From the NCBI RefSeq assembly GCF_024295805.1, contig NZ_JANCLX010000032.1:48120-112119 (forward strand): a stretch of 64,000 bases of DNA, read 5' to 3'. Within the stretch, counting starts at the first letter, position 1. Each line of letters begins with the position of its first letter. Made by a program: the position numbers and the translations under genes. The notes below the pieces were generated by a model. It saw nothing but the letters and a program-made list of their open reading frames with translations, did no database searches and was not told the origin of the DNA. This DNA comes from Streptomyces cucumeris (GTDB lineage Bacteria > Actinomycetota > Actinomycetes > Streptomycetales > Streptomycetaceae). Positions 33,732 through 42,183 of this stretch are shown here, piece after piece.

Positions 33732-35509
33732 TCGGCGTGGCACCCCCCGCCTACGACCCGGCCGCACCGGAGTCGGCGACGACCTTGCCGGTCGGCACAC
33801 CTCCCACCGTGCGGGCCTACGTCCGCGAGCTGCTGAGCCGGCACCGCCGGGCGTTCACCGTACTGATGGTGGTCAACGCCACCGCCGTACTCGCCTCGAT
33901 GGTCGGTCCGCACCTGCTCGGCGGTCTCGTCGAGGACCTCTCGGAGGGCCGGGACGATCTGCACATCGGGCGCACCGTCGCGCTGTTCGCGGTGGCGCTG
34001 GCGGTACAGACCGTCTTCGTGCGGATGGTGCGGCTGCGCGGCGCGGTCCTGGGCGAGCAGATGCTCGCGGATCTGCGCGAGGACTTCCTCGTACGGTCGG
34101 TGGGGTTGCCACCGGGGGTGCTGGAGCGGGCCGGGACCGGTGATCTGCTCTCCCGCATCACCACCGATATCGACCGGCTGGCGAACGCCATGCGTGAGGC
34201 CGTGCCCCAGCTGGCCATCGGTGTCGTCTGGACCGGGCTGCTGCTGGGCGCGCTGACCGTGACCGCCCCGCCGCTGGGCCTGGCGGTCCTGGTCGCGCTG
34301 CCGGTGCTGGTGGTCGGCTGCCTCTGGTACTACCGGCGGGCGCCGTCCGCCTACCGCTCGGAGGCCGCCGGGTACGCCGCGGTGTCGGCCTCCCTGACCG
34401 AGACGGTGGACGCCGGGCGCACCATCGAGTCCCATCGGCTGGGCGACCGCCGGATCGCCCAGTCGGAGCTGCGCATCCGCCAGTGGACCGCGTGGGAAAG
34501 GTACACGCTCTGGCTGCGGTCGGTGCTGTTCCCCGTGATCAACGTGACGTACACGCTGATCACCGGTTCGGTGCTGATGATCGGCGGCTACTGCGTGATG
34601 CGGGGCTGGATGTCCATCGGGGAACTGACGACCGGGGCCCTGCTGTCGCAGATGCTGGTCGAGCCGATCGGGCTGATCCTGCGCTGGTACGACGAGCTCC
34701 AGGTCGCCCAGGTCTCGCTGGCCCGGCTGGTGGGGGTGCGGGAGATCGAGGAGGGGCCCGGTGACGACGGGGTGGCACCCGAGGGCCGGGAGGTCCGCGC
34801 CGACGAGGTGCGCTTCGGCTACCGGACGGGCAGCGATGTGCTGCACGGGGTGTCCATGAGGGTGCCGCCGGGGACCCGGCTGGCGCTGGTGGGGCCCTCG
34901 GGGGCGGGCAAGTCCACACTGGGACGGCTGCTCGCCGGGATCTACGCGCCCCGGGCGGGCGAGGTGACCCTCGGTGGCGCGGAGCTGGCGCGGATGCCCG
35001 CGGAGCGGGTGCGCGAGCATGTCGCGCTGGTCAACCAGGAGCACCATGTGTTCGTGGGCTCGCTGCGGGACAACCTGCTGCTGGCCCGTACCTCCGCACC
35101 GGACGCGGAGCTGTGGGCGGCGCTGGGCGCGGTGGACGCCGACGGGTGGGCGCGGGCGCTGGAGAGCGGTCTGGACACCGAGGTGGGCTCGGGCGGGCTG
35201 GCGCTCACCCCGGCCCAGGCACAGCAGATCGCGCTCGCCCGGCTGGTGCTCGCCGATCCGCACACCCTGGTGCTGGACGAGGCGACCTCGCTGCTGGACC
35301 CGCGGGCGGCGCGCCATCTGGAGCGCTCGCTGGGGCGGGTGCTGGAGGGCCGGACCGTGGTCGCCATCGCCCACCGGCTGCACACCGCGCATGACGCCGA
35401 TGTGATCGCCGTGGTCGAGGCGGGCCATATCAGCGAACTCGGCAGCCATGACGAACTCGTCGCGGCGGACGGGGCGTACGCGGCGCTGTGGCACTCCTGG
35501 CACCGGTGA
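33728..35509 (+). CDS. ABC exporter subunit B with degenerate signature
   Basis: This 593-residue partner of the preceding subunit starts at ATG 33728, overlapping its stop. Six membrane helices precede an ATPase domain with an intact Walker A 'LVGPSGAGKSTLGRLLAG' (about 387-404), Walker B 'TLVLDEATSLLDPR' and H-loop 'VAIAHRLHTAHDAD'. The signature is changed to 'LALTPAQAQQIALARLV', losing the Ser-Gly-Gly. In the heterodimer one ATP site would combine this P-loop with subunit A's signature and be active. The other would be dead on both faces. This matches known asymmetric exporters such as TM287/288. Exported compound unknown. A strong hairpin follows. Confidence 0.92.
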   Translation: MIGVAPPAYDPAAPESATTLPVGTPPTVRAYVRELLSRHRRAFTVLMVVNATAVLASMVGPHLLGGLVEDLSEGRDDLHIGRTVALFAVALAVQTVFVRMVRLRGAVLGEQMLADLREDFLVRSVGLPPGVLERAGTGDLLSRITTDIDRLANAMREAVPQLAIGVVWTGLLLGALTVTAPPLGLAVLVALPVLVVGCLWYYRRAPSAYRSEAAGYAAVSASLTETVDAGRTIESHRLGDRRIAQSELRIRQWTAWERYTLWLRSVLFPVINVTYTLITGSVLMIGGYCVMRGWMSIGELTTGALLSQMLVEPIGLILRWYDELQVAQVSLARLVGVREIEEGPGDDGVAPEGREVRADEVRFGYRTGSDVLHGVSMRVPPGTRLALVGPSGAGKSTLGRLLAGIYAPRAGEVTLGGAELARMPAERVREHVALVNQEHHVFVGSLRDNLLLARTSAPDAELWAALGAVDADGWARALESGLDTEVGSGGLALTPAQAQQIALARLVLADPHTLVLDEATSLLDPRAARHLERSLGRVLEGRTVVAIAHRLHTAHDADVIAVVEAGHISELGSHDELVAADGAYAALWHSWHR

Positions 35510-35538
35510 GTCCGCCGGCGCCGACGCGTCCCGGCTGA

Positions 35539-35570
35539 CGCCCCGGCCCGGTGGAACCCGGGCCGGGGCG
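35539..35570. terminator. 13-bp hairpin between ABC exporter and membrane protein
   Basis: CGCCCCGGCCCGG (35539-35551) pairs with CCGGGCCGGGGCG (35558-35570) around a 6-nt loop. It lies between convergent genes. Confidence 0.75.
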
Positions 35571-35592
35571 GCCGGACGCCGTACGCAAGCGG

Positions 35593-36384
35593 TCAGATGA
35601 TGCCGAGTGCGCCCAGGCCGCCCACTCCGCCGAGCACCATGAAGACCGGCATCAGCACCTTCAACTCCACCCAGCTGCCCGCACGGAAGCGCATCGGCTT
35701 CGGCGGACCGATCGGGTACCAGCGCTTGCGGCCGATCGGGATGGGCCACAGGATCGGGCAGCCGGAGATGGTCAGGGCGTCGCCGATGTCGTGCACCAGG
35801 GCACCGAGGACGATCGGCAGTCCCAGCCAGAGGTATTCCTGGCCGGGCGCGGTGAAGAGCCAGTCGGCACCGTTGCCCGGTTTGTTCAGGATGTCCGCGA
35901 GGATCCAGGCGCTCGTCGCGCCGAGCAGCCAGACCAGCACATCGCTGGACACCCGGGCCGCCCGCCACAGCAGCCCCTCGACGGCCAGCACCATATGGAC
36001 GAAGAGGATCCCGAGGACGGCCCAGCGGCCGCCGACCACGGCGAGCACCGAGGCACCGCCACCGATCAGGACGGCCCAGACCCAGGTGTGGGTGAGGGTG
36101 CGGTGCCCGCCGGTACGGCGGGCGTCGCCGGGCTTCCTGGTCGCCTTGTAGACCGAGTACGAGATCTTGTCGATCACTTCGCACAGGCCCCGGGAGATCG
36201 GCCCGAAGGCGCGGGATATCGTCGCCGCCTTGTGGTCGAGGTCGGGGGCGAGCGCCGCTCCGGCGCAGATCAGCGCTCCGACGACCAGCACCGGCCAGGG
36301 CATCTCGTGGCCGGCCGCCGCGGCCGCCGCCCCCACCCCCAGCCAGGCCGCCGCTCCGGACAGCGAATGCGCCGGTCCCATCAT
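35593..36384 (-). CDS. YdjM/DUF457-type membrane protein (metal-dependent hydrolase family)
   Basis: This 263-residue integral membrane protein has the signature of the YdjM/LexA-binding inner-membrane hydrolase group: 'MMGPAHSLSGAAAWL', 'AALAPDLDHKAATISR', 'GGHRTLTHTWVWAVLIGG' and 'GALVHDIGDALTISGCPILW'. The His and Asp residues resemble metal ligands. About five helices follow these motifs. Relatives include phospholipase-like membrane proteins, but no substrate is established. The start may be ATG 36384 or 36381; the upstream frame lacks support. It is divergent from a helicase gene with a 136-bp gap that should hold both promoters. Confidence 0.85.
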   Translation of the reverse strand: MMGPAHSLSGAAAWLGVGAAAAAAGHEMPWPVLVVGALICAGAALAPDLDHKAATISRAFGPISRGLCEVIDKISYSVYKATRKPGDARRTGGHRTLTHTWVWAVLIGGGASVLAVVGGRWAVLGILFVHMVLAVEGLLWRAARVSSDVLVWLLGATSAWILADILNKPGNGADWLFTAPGQEYLWLGLPIVLGALVHDIGDALTISGCPILWPIPIGRKRWYPIGPPKPMRFRAGSWVELKVLMPVFMVLGGVGGLGALGII

Positions 36385-36520
36385 GGTCGTACCCCGCCCC
36401 TGTTCGTGCCCGCGCCCAGGCGGGAGTTGGTTGTCTCGGCCCGCCACACCCTAGCGGCGGACGATCTTCGTGCGCACGGCCGGTTCCCGTCCCGCCGGGG
36501 AAAGCAGGCAGTATAGGGAC

Positions 36521-39040
36521 GTGACTCTTATCGATCAGCTGCCGAGCGACGCCGACCCCGACGCCCTTTTCGAGGCTTTCTCGTCCTGGGTCGAGGAGCG
36601 GGGCATCTCTCTCTACCCCGCCCAGGAGGAAGCGCTGATCGAGGTGGTGTCGGGTGCGAACGTCATCCTGTCCACCCCGACCGGTTCGGGGAAGAGCCTG
36701 GTGGCGGCGGGCGCCCACTTCGCAGCCCTCGCCCGTGACCAGGTCACCTTCTACACCGCGCCGATCAAGGCCCTGGTCTCGGAGAAGTTCTTCGAGCTGT
36801 GCAAGATGTTCGGCACCGAGAACGTCGGCATGCTGACCGGTGACGCGTCGGTCAACGCGGACGCGCCGGTCATCTGCTGTACGGCCGAGGTGCTGGCGTC
36901 CATCGCCCTGCGGGACGGCAAGGACGCCGACATCGGCCAGGTGGTGATGGACGAGTTCCACTTCTATGCGGAGCCGGACCGGGGCTGGGCCTGGCAGATC
37001 CCGCTGCTGGAGCTGCCGCAGGCGCAGTTCATCCTGATGTCCGCGACGCTCGGCGATGTGAACCGGTTCGAGGAGGACCTGACCCGGCGCACCGGACGCC
37101 CCACCGCGGTGGTCCGGTCGGCGACGCGGCCGGTGCCGCTCAGCTATGAGTACCGCACGACACCGCTCACCGAGACGCTGACCGAACTGCTGGAGACCCG
37201 GCAGGCGCCGGTCTACATCGTGCACTTCACGCAGGCCGCCGCGGTGGAGCGGGCGCAGGCGCTGATGAGCATCAATATGTGCACCCGCGAGGAGAAGGAT
37301 GAGATCGCCTCGCTGATCGGCAACTTCCGGTTCACCACCAAGTTCGGCCGGAACCTCTCCCGTTATGTCCGGCACGGGATCGGGGTGCATCACGCGGGGA
37401 TGCTGCCCAAGTACCGGCGGCTGGTGGAGAAGCTGGCGCAGGCCGGACTGCTGAAGGTCATCTGCGGTACGGACACCCTCGGAGTGGGCGTGAACGTGCC
37501 GATCCGGACGGTGCTGTTCACCGCGCTGACGAAGTACGACGGGCAGCGGGTGCGGACGCTGCGGGCACGGGAGTTCCACCAGATCGCGGGCCGTGCCGGA
37601 CGGGCCGGTTTCGACACCGCGGGCTTCGTGGTGGCACAGGCGCCCGAGCATGTCGTGGAGAACGAGAAGGCGCTCGCGAAGGCCGGGGACGATCCGAAGA
37701 AGCGCCGCAAGGTGGTCCGCAAGAAGGCGCCGGAGGGCTTCGTCAACTGGGGGCAGAACACCTTCGAGAAGCTGATCGCCTCCGACCCCGAGCCGCTCAC
37801 CTCGCGCTTCCGCGTCACCCACGCGATGCTGCTGTCGATCATCGCCCGCCCGGGCGATGCCTTCGAGGGCATGCGGCGGCTGCTGGAGGACAACCACGAG
37901 CCGCGCAAGAACCAGCTGCGGCACATCCGCCGGGCCATCGCCATCTACCGCTCCCTCCTGGACGGCGGTGTGGTCGAGCGGCTCGACACACCGGACGCCG
38001 AGGGCCGTATCGTCCGGCTGACGGTGGATCTGCAGCAGGACTTCGCGCTCAACCAGCCGCTGTCCACCTTCGCGCTCGCCGCGTTCGAGCTGCTGGACCC
38101 CGAATCGCCGTCCTACGCGCTGGACATGGTCTCGGTCGTGGAGTCGACGCTCGACGACCCGCGGCAGATCCTGGCCGCCCAGCAGAACAAGGCGCGCGGC
38201 GAGGCGGTGTCCGCGATGAAGGCGGACGGGGTGGAGTACGAGGAGCGCATGGAGCGCCTCCAGGACGTCTCCTACCCCAAGCCGCTGGAGGAGCTGCTGT
38301 CCCACGCCTACGGCCTCTACCGCAAGAGCCATCCGTGGGTCGGGGACCATCCGCTGTCGCCCAAGTCGGTGATCCGCGACATGTACGAACGGGCGATGAC
38401 CTTCACCGAGTTCACCTCGTTCTACGACCTCGCCCGGACCGAAGGCATCGTGCTGCGCTACCTGGCCGGCGCCTACAAGGCGCTGGACCACACGGTGCCC
38501 GACGATCTGAAGTCGGACGACTTCGAGGACATCATCGCCTGGCTCGGTGAGATGGTGCGCCAGGTCGACTCCAGCCTCCTCGACGAATGGGAGCAGCTTG
38601 CCAATCCGGAGGAGGAGTCCGCGGAGGAGGCGCAGGAGCGCGCCGACCAGGTCCGGCCGGTCACCGCGAACGCCCGCGCCTTCCGCGTCCTGGTGCGCAA
38701 CGCCCTGTTCCGCCGGGTGGAGCTGGCCGCACTCGACCACGTCGGCGAACTCGGCGAGATGGACGCCGACGCCGGCTGGGACGAGGACGCCTGGGCAGAG
38801 GCGATGGACACGTACTGGGAGGAGTACGAGGACCTGGGCACCGGACCGCAGGCCCGCGGGCCGAAGCTGCTGCGGATCGAGGAGCACCCCGAGGACGGGC
38901 TGTGGCGGGTGCGGCAGACCTTCGACGACCCCAAGGGCGACCACGACTGGGGTATCTCGGCGGAGGTCGATCTGACCGCCTCCGACGAGGAGGGCCGCGC
39001 CGTGGTCCGGATCACCGACGTGGGTCCGCTGTCGGGGTAG
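36521..39040 (+). CDS. Ski2-like DEAD/DEAH helicase with DUF3516
   Basis: This 839-residue superfamily 2 helicase contains the Q-region 'GISLYPAQEEALIEV', Walker A 'STPTGSGKSLVAAGAH', motif Ib, 'VVMDEFHFYAEPDRG' as a DEFH-type Walker B, 'ILMSATLGD', 'GIGVHHAGMLPKYRRLVEK' and motif VI 'HQIAGRAGRAGFDTAGFVV'. The C-terminal half (about 400-839) matches the actinobacterial DUF3516 arrangement. The Ski2-like motifs point to RNA unwinding, probably in RNA processing or decay, though DNA cannot be excluded. GTG 36521 is preceded only by AGGGA, a weak site. The gene is followed by a TesB gene 64 bp later. Confidence 0.9.
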   Translation: MTLIDQLPSDADPDALFEAFSSWVEERGISLYPAQEEALIEVVSGANVILSTPTGSGKSLVAAGAHFAALARDQVTFYTAPIKALVSEKFFELCKMFGTENVGMLTGDASVNADAPVICCTAEVLASIALRDGKDADIGQVVMDEFHFYAEPDRGWAWQIPLLELPQAQFILMSATLGDVNRFEEDLTRRTGRPTAVVRSATRPVPLSYEYRTTPLTETLTELLETRQAPVYIVHFTQAAAVERAQALMSINMCTREEKDEIASLIGNFRFTTKFGRNLSRYVRHGIGVHHAGMLPKYRRLVEKLAQAGLLKVICGTDTLGVGVNVPIRTVLFTALTKYDGQRVRTLRAREFHQIAGRAGRAGFDTAGFVVAQAPEHVVENEKALAKAGDDPKKRRKVVRKKAPEGFVNWGQNTFEKLIASDPEPLTSRFRVTHAMLLSIIARPGDAFEGMRRLLEDNHEPRKNQLRHIRRAIAIYRSLLDGGVVERLDTPDAEGRIVRLTVDLQQDFALNQPLSTFALAAFELLDPESPSYALDMVSVVESTLDDPRQILAAQQNKARGEAVSAMKADGVEYEERMERLQDVSYPKPLEELLSHAYGLYRKSHPWVGDHPLSPKSVIRDMYERAMTFTEFTSFYDLARTEGIVLRYLAGAYKALDHTVPDDLKSDDFEDIIAWLGEMVRQVDSSLLDEWEQLANPEEESAEEAQERADQVRPVTANARAFRVLVRNALFRRVELAALDHVGELGEMDADAGWDEDAWAEAMDTYWEEYEDLGTGPQARGPKLLRIEEHPEDGLWRVRQTFDDPKGDHDWGISAEVDLTASDEEGRAVVRITDVGPLSG

Positions 39041-39104
39041 CCTCCTGAGCCCCGTCCCCGCCGCGAGCCGCCTCGCGGGCACCCACAGCGAAGGAACGCC
39101 GCTG

Positions 39105-39986
39105 ATGACCAATCCCGCCGAACGTCTGGTGGATCTGCTCGATCTGGAGCGGATCGAGGAGAACATCTTCCGCGGTCTGAGCCCCGACGAGTCGCTCCAG
39201 CGGGTCTTCGGCGGCCAGGTGGCCGGGCAGGCGCTGGTGGCGGCCGGGCGCACCACCGACGGACAGCGCCCGGTGCATTCGCTGCACGCGTACTTCCTGC
39301 GGCCGGGGCGGCCGGGCGTGCCCATCGTGTACCAGGTGGAGCGCGTCCGGGACGGACGCTCCTTCACCACACGCCGGGTCGTCGCCGTCCAGCAGGGTCG
39401 GACGATCTTCAATCTGACGGCCTCCTTCCATCTTCCGGAGCCGGGCATCGAGCAGCAGTTGCCGATGCCGGAGGTACCCGAGCCGGAGAGCCTGCCGAAA
39501 CTCCCCGACGAGATCCGCGCCCATCTGGGGACCCTCCCCGAGGCCCTCGCGCGGATGGAGCGCCGTCAGCCCTTCGACATCCGCTACGTGGAGCGGCTGC
39601 GCTGGACGGATGACGAGCTCAAGGGCGCGGAGCCGCGCAGCGCCGTCTGGATGCGGGCGGTCGGACCGCTCGGGGACGATCCGCTGGTGCACACCTGTGC
39701 GCTCACCTACGCGAGCGACATGATGCTGCTGGACGCGGTGCGGGTCCCGGTCGAGCCGCTGTGGGGCCGCCGGGGCTTCGACATGGCCTCACTGGACCAC
39801 GCCATGTGGTTCCACCGGCCGTTCCGCACCGATGAGTGGTTCCTCTACGACCAGGAGTCTCCCGTGGCCACCGGCGGCCGCGGACTGGCGCGCGGCCGGA
39901 TCTACAACCGTCAGGGACAGCTGCTGGTCTCGGTGGTGCAAGAGGGGCTCTTCCGGCCGCTGACTCCCCCCGCGGAGAAGGGCTGA
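39105..39986 (+). CDS. tesB: Acyl-CoA thioesterase II
   Basis: The 293-residue protein has the double-hotdog fold of TesB. The N-terminal part has 'FRGLSPDESLQRVFGGQVAG' and 'HSLHAYFLRPGRPGVPIVYQ'. The C-terminal half carries 'ASLDHAMWFHRPFRTDEWFL' with the catalytic Asp, then 'QESPVATGGRGLARGRIY' and 'LLVSVVQEGLFRP' with the Gln. Together these form the Asp/Thr-Ser/Gln network that activates water. It hydrolyses medium and long acyl-CoAs to free acid and CoA in the cytosol. ATG 39105 follows GAAGGAACG at 7 nt. It probably shares no function with the helicase before it. Confidence 0.93.
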   Translation: MTNPAERLVDLLDLERIEENIFRGLSPDESLQRVFGGQVAGQALVAAGRTTDGQRPVHSLHAYFLRPGRPGVPIVYQVERVRDGRSFTTRRVVAVQQGRTIFNLTASFHLPEPGIEQQLPMPEVPEPESLPKLPDEIRAHLGTLPEALARMERRQPFDIRYVERLRWTDDELKGAEPRSAVWMRAVGPLGDDPLVHTCALTYASDMMLLDAVRVPVEPLWGRRGFDMASLDHAMWFHRPFRTDEWFLYDQESPVATGGRGLARGRIYNRQGQLLVSVVQEGLFRPLTPPAEKG

Positions 39987-40023
39987 CGCCGAGGGCACGG
40001 ATCGCGCGAACGCCGGCCCTGGT

Positions 40024-40953
40024 TCAGCACCTGCCGAACAGCCTTCGCCACAGCCCTCGCGGCCGGTCCTCGGAGCGGTGACGCCCGCCGCTTCGCGGGG
40101 TGTCCTCCGGACACGGTACGGAGCGATCCGCGCGGGCGACCCGTAAGGCCTCGGTGAGCGCTGCCCGGTAGCGCCGGATCTCCCGTGGGTCATCCGCCGT
40201 CACCGTCCTGTCGATGACGTCGCGCAGCGGTCCGCCGTCGGACCGGATCCGGATCAGGGCCGGGCGCAGCTCCCGCAGCCGACCCCGCTCATGGGGGTCG
40301 TCGACGACGGAGGCCAGATCGTCCGGTCCCAGGGCCGCGGCGAGGACCGCGGCGCGGGCCCAGGGCTCCTCGGTCCGGGCGAGCAACTGCTCGATCCGGC
40401 GGGCGCGCCAGGTCTCGGCACGCCGGTCCTCCCCCGCGGCCAGCGCCGCGCTCAGCCCCGGCGGGGTGCGGCCGGACAGCAACTCCGGCTGGCGCGCGGC
40501 CAACTCGGTGAGATCCGCGGCGCGATAGAGCCACACCACGGCCCGATAGCGGTTCACATAGAAGCGGACCGGGGCGAAGAAGCCGCCCCGGGCGAGCCGG
40601 GTGAGCCGCCCCGGGCTGATGCCCAGCAGCGCTGCCCCGTCCGCCGTGCCGACCACCCGCAGCCGGGCGACCAGCGCATCCGGAAAGCCCTCGGCGGTGG
40701 TCAGCCGCGTCAGCTCGGCTTGCTCAACCCGCGGGCCCGCCCCGGTCCTGACGGTGCGCACCTCGCCCAGTTGCACCGCGAGCTCGAACTCCCGCACCCT
40801 GAGCCCCAGGGCGCGGGCCGCCGCGCCGAACGCGAGCCCCTCACCGTCTGCGCACGAACCCGATTCCTCGGCCGAGCCGGGCTCCGGCCCTGCCGACCCC
40901 GGCCCCAGCGGACCCTGGCGCTCCTTCAACTCCGCGTACATCTGCACGGTCAT
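40024..40953 (-). CDS. Conserved hypothetical protein, DUF6397-like
   Basis: This 309-residue soluble protein begins with a variable Gly/Glu-rich stretch. A core (about 40-190) contains two helix-turn-helix-like units: 'FGAAARALGLRVREFELAVQ' followed by 'LGEVRTV', and 'GTADGAALLGISPGRLTRLA' followed by 'RGGFFAPVRFYVNRYRAVVW'. The second unit resembles excisionase-type DNA-binding arms. The rest is helical and basic at the C-terminus. It resembles the Streptomyces DUF6397 family as I recall it; its role is not established. ATG 40953 follows GGGGGAGGG by about 7 nt. A perfect palindrome TCACTG-A-CAGTGA lies 29 bp upstream. Confidence 0.75.
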   Translation of the reverse strand: MTVQMYAELKERQGPLGPGSAGPEPGSAEESGSCADGEGLAFGAAARALGLRVREFELAVQLGEVRTVRTGAGPRVEQAELTRLTTAEGFPDALVARLRVVGTADGAALLGISPGRLTRLARGGFFAPVRFYVNRYRAVVWLYRAADLTELAARQPELLSGRTPPGLSAALAAGEDRRAETWRARRIEQLLARTEEPWARAAVLAAALGPDDLASVVDDPHERGRLRELRPALIRIRSDGGPLRDVIDRTVTADDPREIRRYRAALTEALRVARADRSVPCPEDTPRSGGRHRSEDRPRGLWRRLFGRC

Positions 40954-40981
40954 GGCGATGCCCTCCCCCGCGACCCATCAA

Positions 40982-40994
40982 TCACTGACAGTGA
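40982..40994 (-). promoter_or_regulatory. TCACTG-A-CAGTGA palindrome before the DUF6397-like gene
   Basis: A perfect 13-bp palindrome lies 29 bp before ATG 40953. The outer letters TNAC...GTNA match the arms of the BldD box, but the centre does not. It could be an operator for this gene. Confidence 0.35.
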
Positions 40995-41122
40995 CGACGA
41001 TAGCCGCGTGCCACGACGCCGTGTCAGGCCTGTGGATAACTCCCACAGAGCGCAGGTCGGAGAGAGGTGAGCACCACCGAAGAGCCCACTGCCCGGCATG
41101 GTCCGGCCGGGTCCGGCTCGGA

Positions 41123-41527
41123 TCAGCGGGGCGCGCCACTCTCCTGTCTCACCTCGACGCCGAGATGCTCCCCCACCCGGTTGACGAGCAGCGTCATCTC
41201 GTAGGCGACCTGGCCCACATCGGCCTCCGGCCCGGTGAGCACGCACAGGCAGCTGCCGTCACCGGCCGCCGTGACGAAGAGGACGCCCTCGTCGAACTCG
41301 ACCATCGTCTGCCGCACCCGTCCGGTCTTGAAATGCAGACCGGAGCCCTTGGCGAGACTGTGCAGCCCGGAGGCGACCGCCGCCAGATGCTCGGCGTCCT
41401 GGCGCTCGAGCGTGGAACTCGCCGCCGTCACCAGCCCGTCGTTCGACAGCACCAGCGCGTGCTGTATCTCCGCGATGCGCTCGGTCAGGTCGTCCAGTAA
41501 CCAGTCGAGGCCCTTGTGGAGTGCCAT
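41123..41527 (-). CDS. Roadblock/LC7-domain protein
   Basis: This 134-residue small protein has the dynein light-chain/roadblock fold: 'GLDWLLDDLTERIAEIQHAL' plus 'VLSNDGLVTAAS', then 'AEHLAAVASGLHSLAKGSGL', 'RQTMVEFDEGVLFVTAAGDG' and 'SCLCVLTGPEADVGQVAYEM'. In Streptomyces such proteins, often in conservons with a histidine kinase and a small GTPase, act in GTPase regulation. Here no kinase or GTPase gene is next to it, so it is an orphan of that system. ATG 41527 has GAGGAAAAC 4-6 nt upstream. It is divergent from the F420-type oxidoreductase gene. Confidence 0.9.
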   Translation of the reverse strand: MALHKGLDWLLDDLTERIAEIQHALVLSNDGLVTAASSTLERQDAEHLAAVASGLHSLAKGSGLHFKTGRVRQTMVEFDEGVLFVTAAGDGSCLCVLTGPEADVGQVAYEMTLLVNRVGEHLGVEVRQESGAPR

Positions 41528-41645
41528 GTCGTTTTCCTCCCCGATTCCCCAGAGCTGCGTGCCAGCCTTTCTCACTGCCGCCGTCTGGGCAACCCGCCCT
41601 GTCCGTCATCACAGGGATGTGGGCTGTTTGACGCAGGATGGAGAC

Positions 41646-42074
41646 ATGGCACAGAAAATGACCAAGGATCAGTGGCAGAAGTTCGTCTCCGAGGGCACCC
41701 GCACCGGGAAGCTGTCGACCGTACGGGCCGACGGAAGCCCGCACATCGCACCCGTCTGGTTCCTGCTCGACGGCGACGATCTCGTCTTCAACACGGGCCA
41801 GGGCACGGTCAAGGGACGCAATCTGGCCCGGGACGGCCGGGTCAGTCTCTGCGTGGACGACGACCGGCCGCCGTTCTCGTTCGTCACCGTGCAGGGCCGC
41901 GCCGAGCTCATCGACGACCTCGCTCAGGTCCGCGAGTGGGCGACCCGGATCGCCGCGCGGTACATGGGCGAGGACCGCGCCGAGGAGTTCGGGGCGCGCA
42001 ACGGTGTGCCGGGCGAGTTGCTGGTCAGGGTGCGCGTCGAGAAGGTCATCGGCATGGCCGACCTCGCCGACTAG
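41646..42074 (+). CDS. PPOX-class F420-dependent oxidoreductase
   Basis: The 142-residue split-barrel flavin/F420-binding protein opens with 'KMTKDQWQKFVSEGTRTGKL', then 'STVRADGSPHIAPVWFLLDG', 'DDLVFNTGQGTVKGRNLARD', and 'GRVSLCVDDDRPPFSFVTVQ'. This is the usual PPOX-class F420 layout (FDOR-B group). The Lys-Gly-Arg-Asn stretch typically binds the F420 phosphate. The family reduces unsaturated compounds or biliverdin; the substrate is not evident. ATG 41646 is preceded by GGATGGAGAC, a moderate site. The stop overlaps a GTCAGC/GCTGAC dyad at 42074-42086 that may form a small hairpin. Confidence 0.9.
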   Translation: MAQKMTKDQWQKFVSEGTRTGKLSTVRADGSPHIAPVWFLLDGDDLVFNTGQGTVKGRNLARDGRVSLCVDDDRPPFSFVTVQGRAELIDDLAQVREWATRIAARYMGEDRAEEFGARNGVPGELLVRVRVEKVIGMADLAD

Positions 42075-42183
42075 TCAGCGGCTGACGACATTCGACCGAA
42101 ATCCTTCGCTTCGTGGCGGACTGTTGCCCACTCACCGCCAGAGGCGGCCAGGGACAGTCCAAGGCTGTGAGAGCCCCAGGCGC

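Noticed and set aside
32621..39448. A minus-strand open frame of 2275 codons
   Set aside because: It is antisense to the ABC exporter genes, the helicase and part of tesB, and the protein is low complexity. The plus-strand genes have complete motifs.
41031..41039. A replication origin signalled by the DnaA-like box
   Set aside because: Only one box is present, without a cluster, AT-rich unwinding element or dnaA/dnaN/gyrB neighbours.
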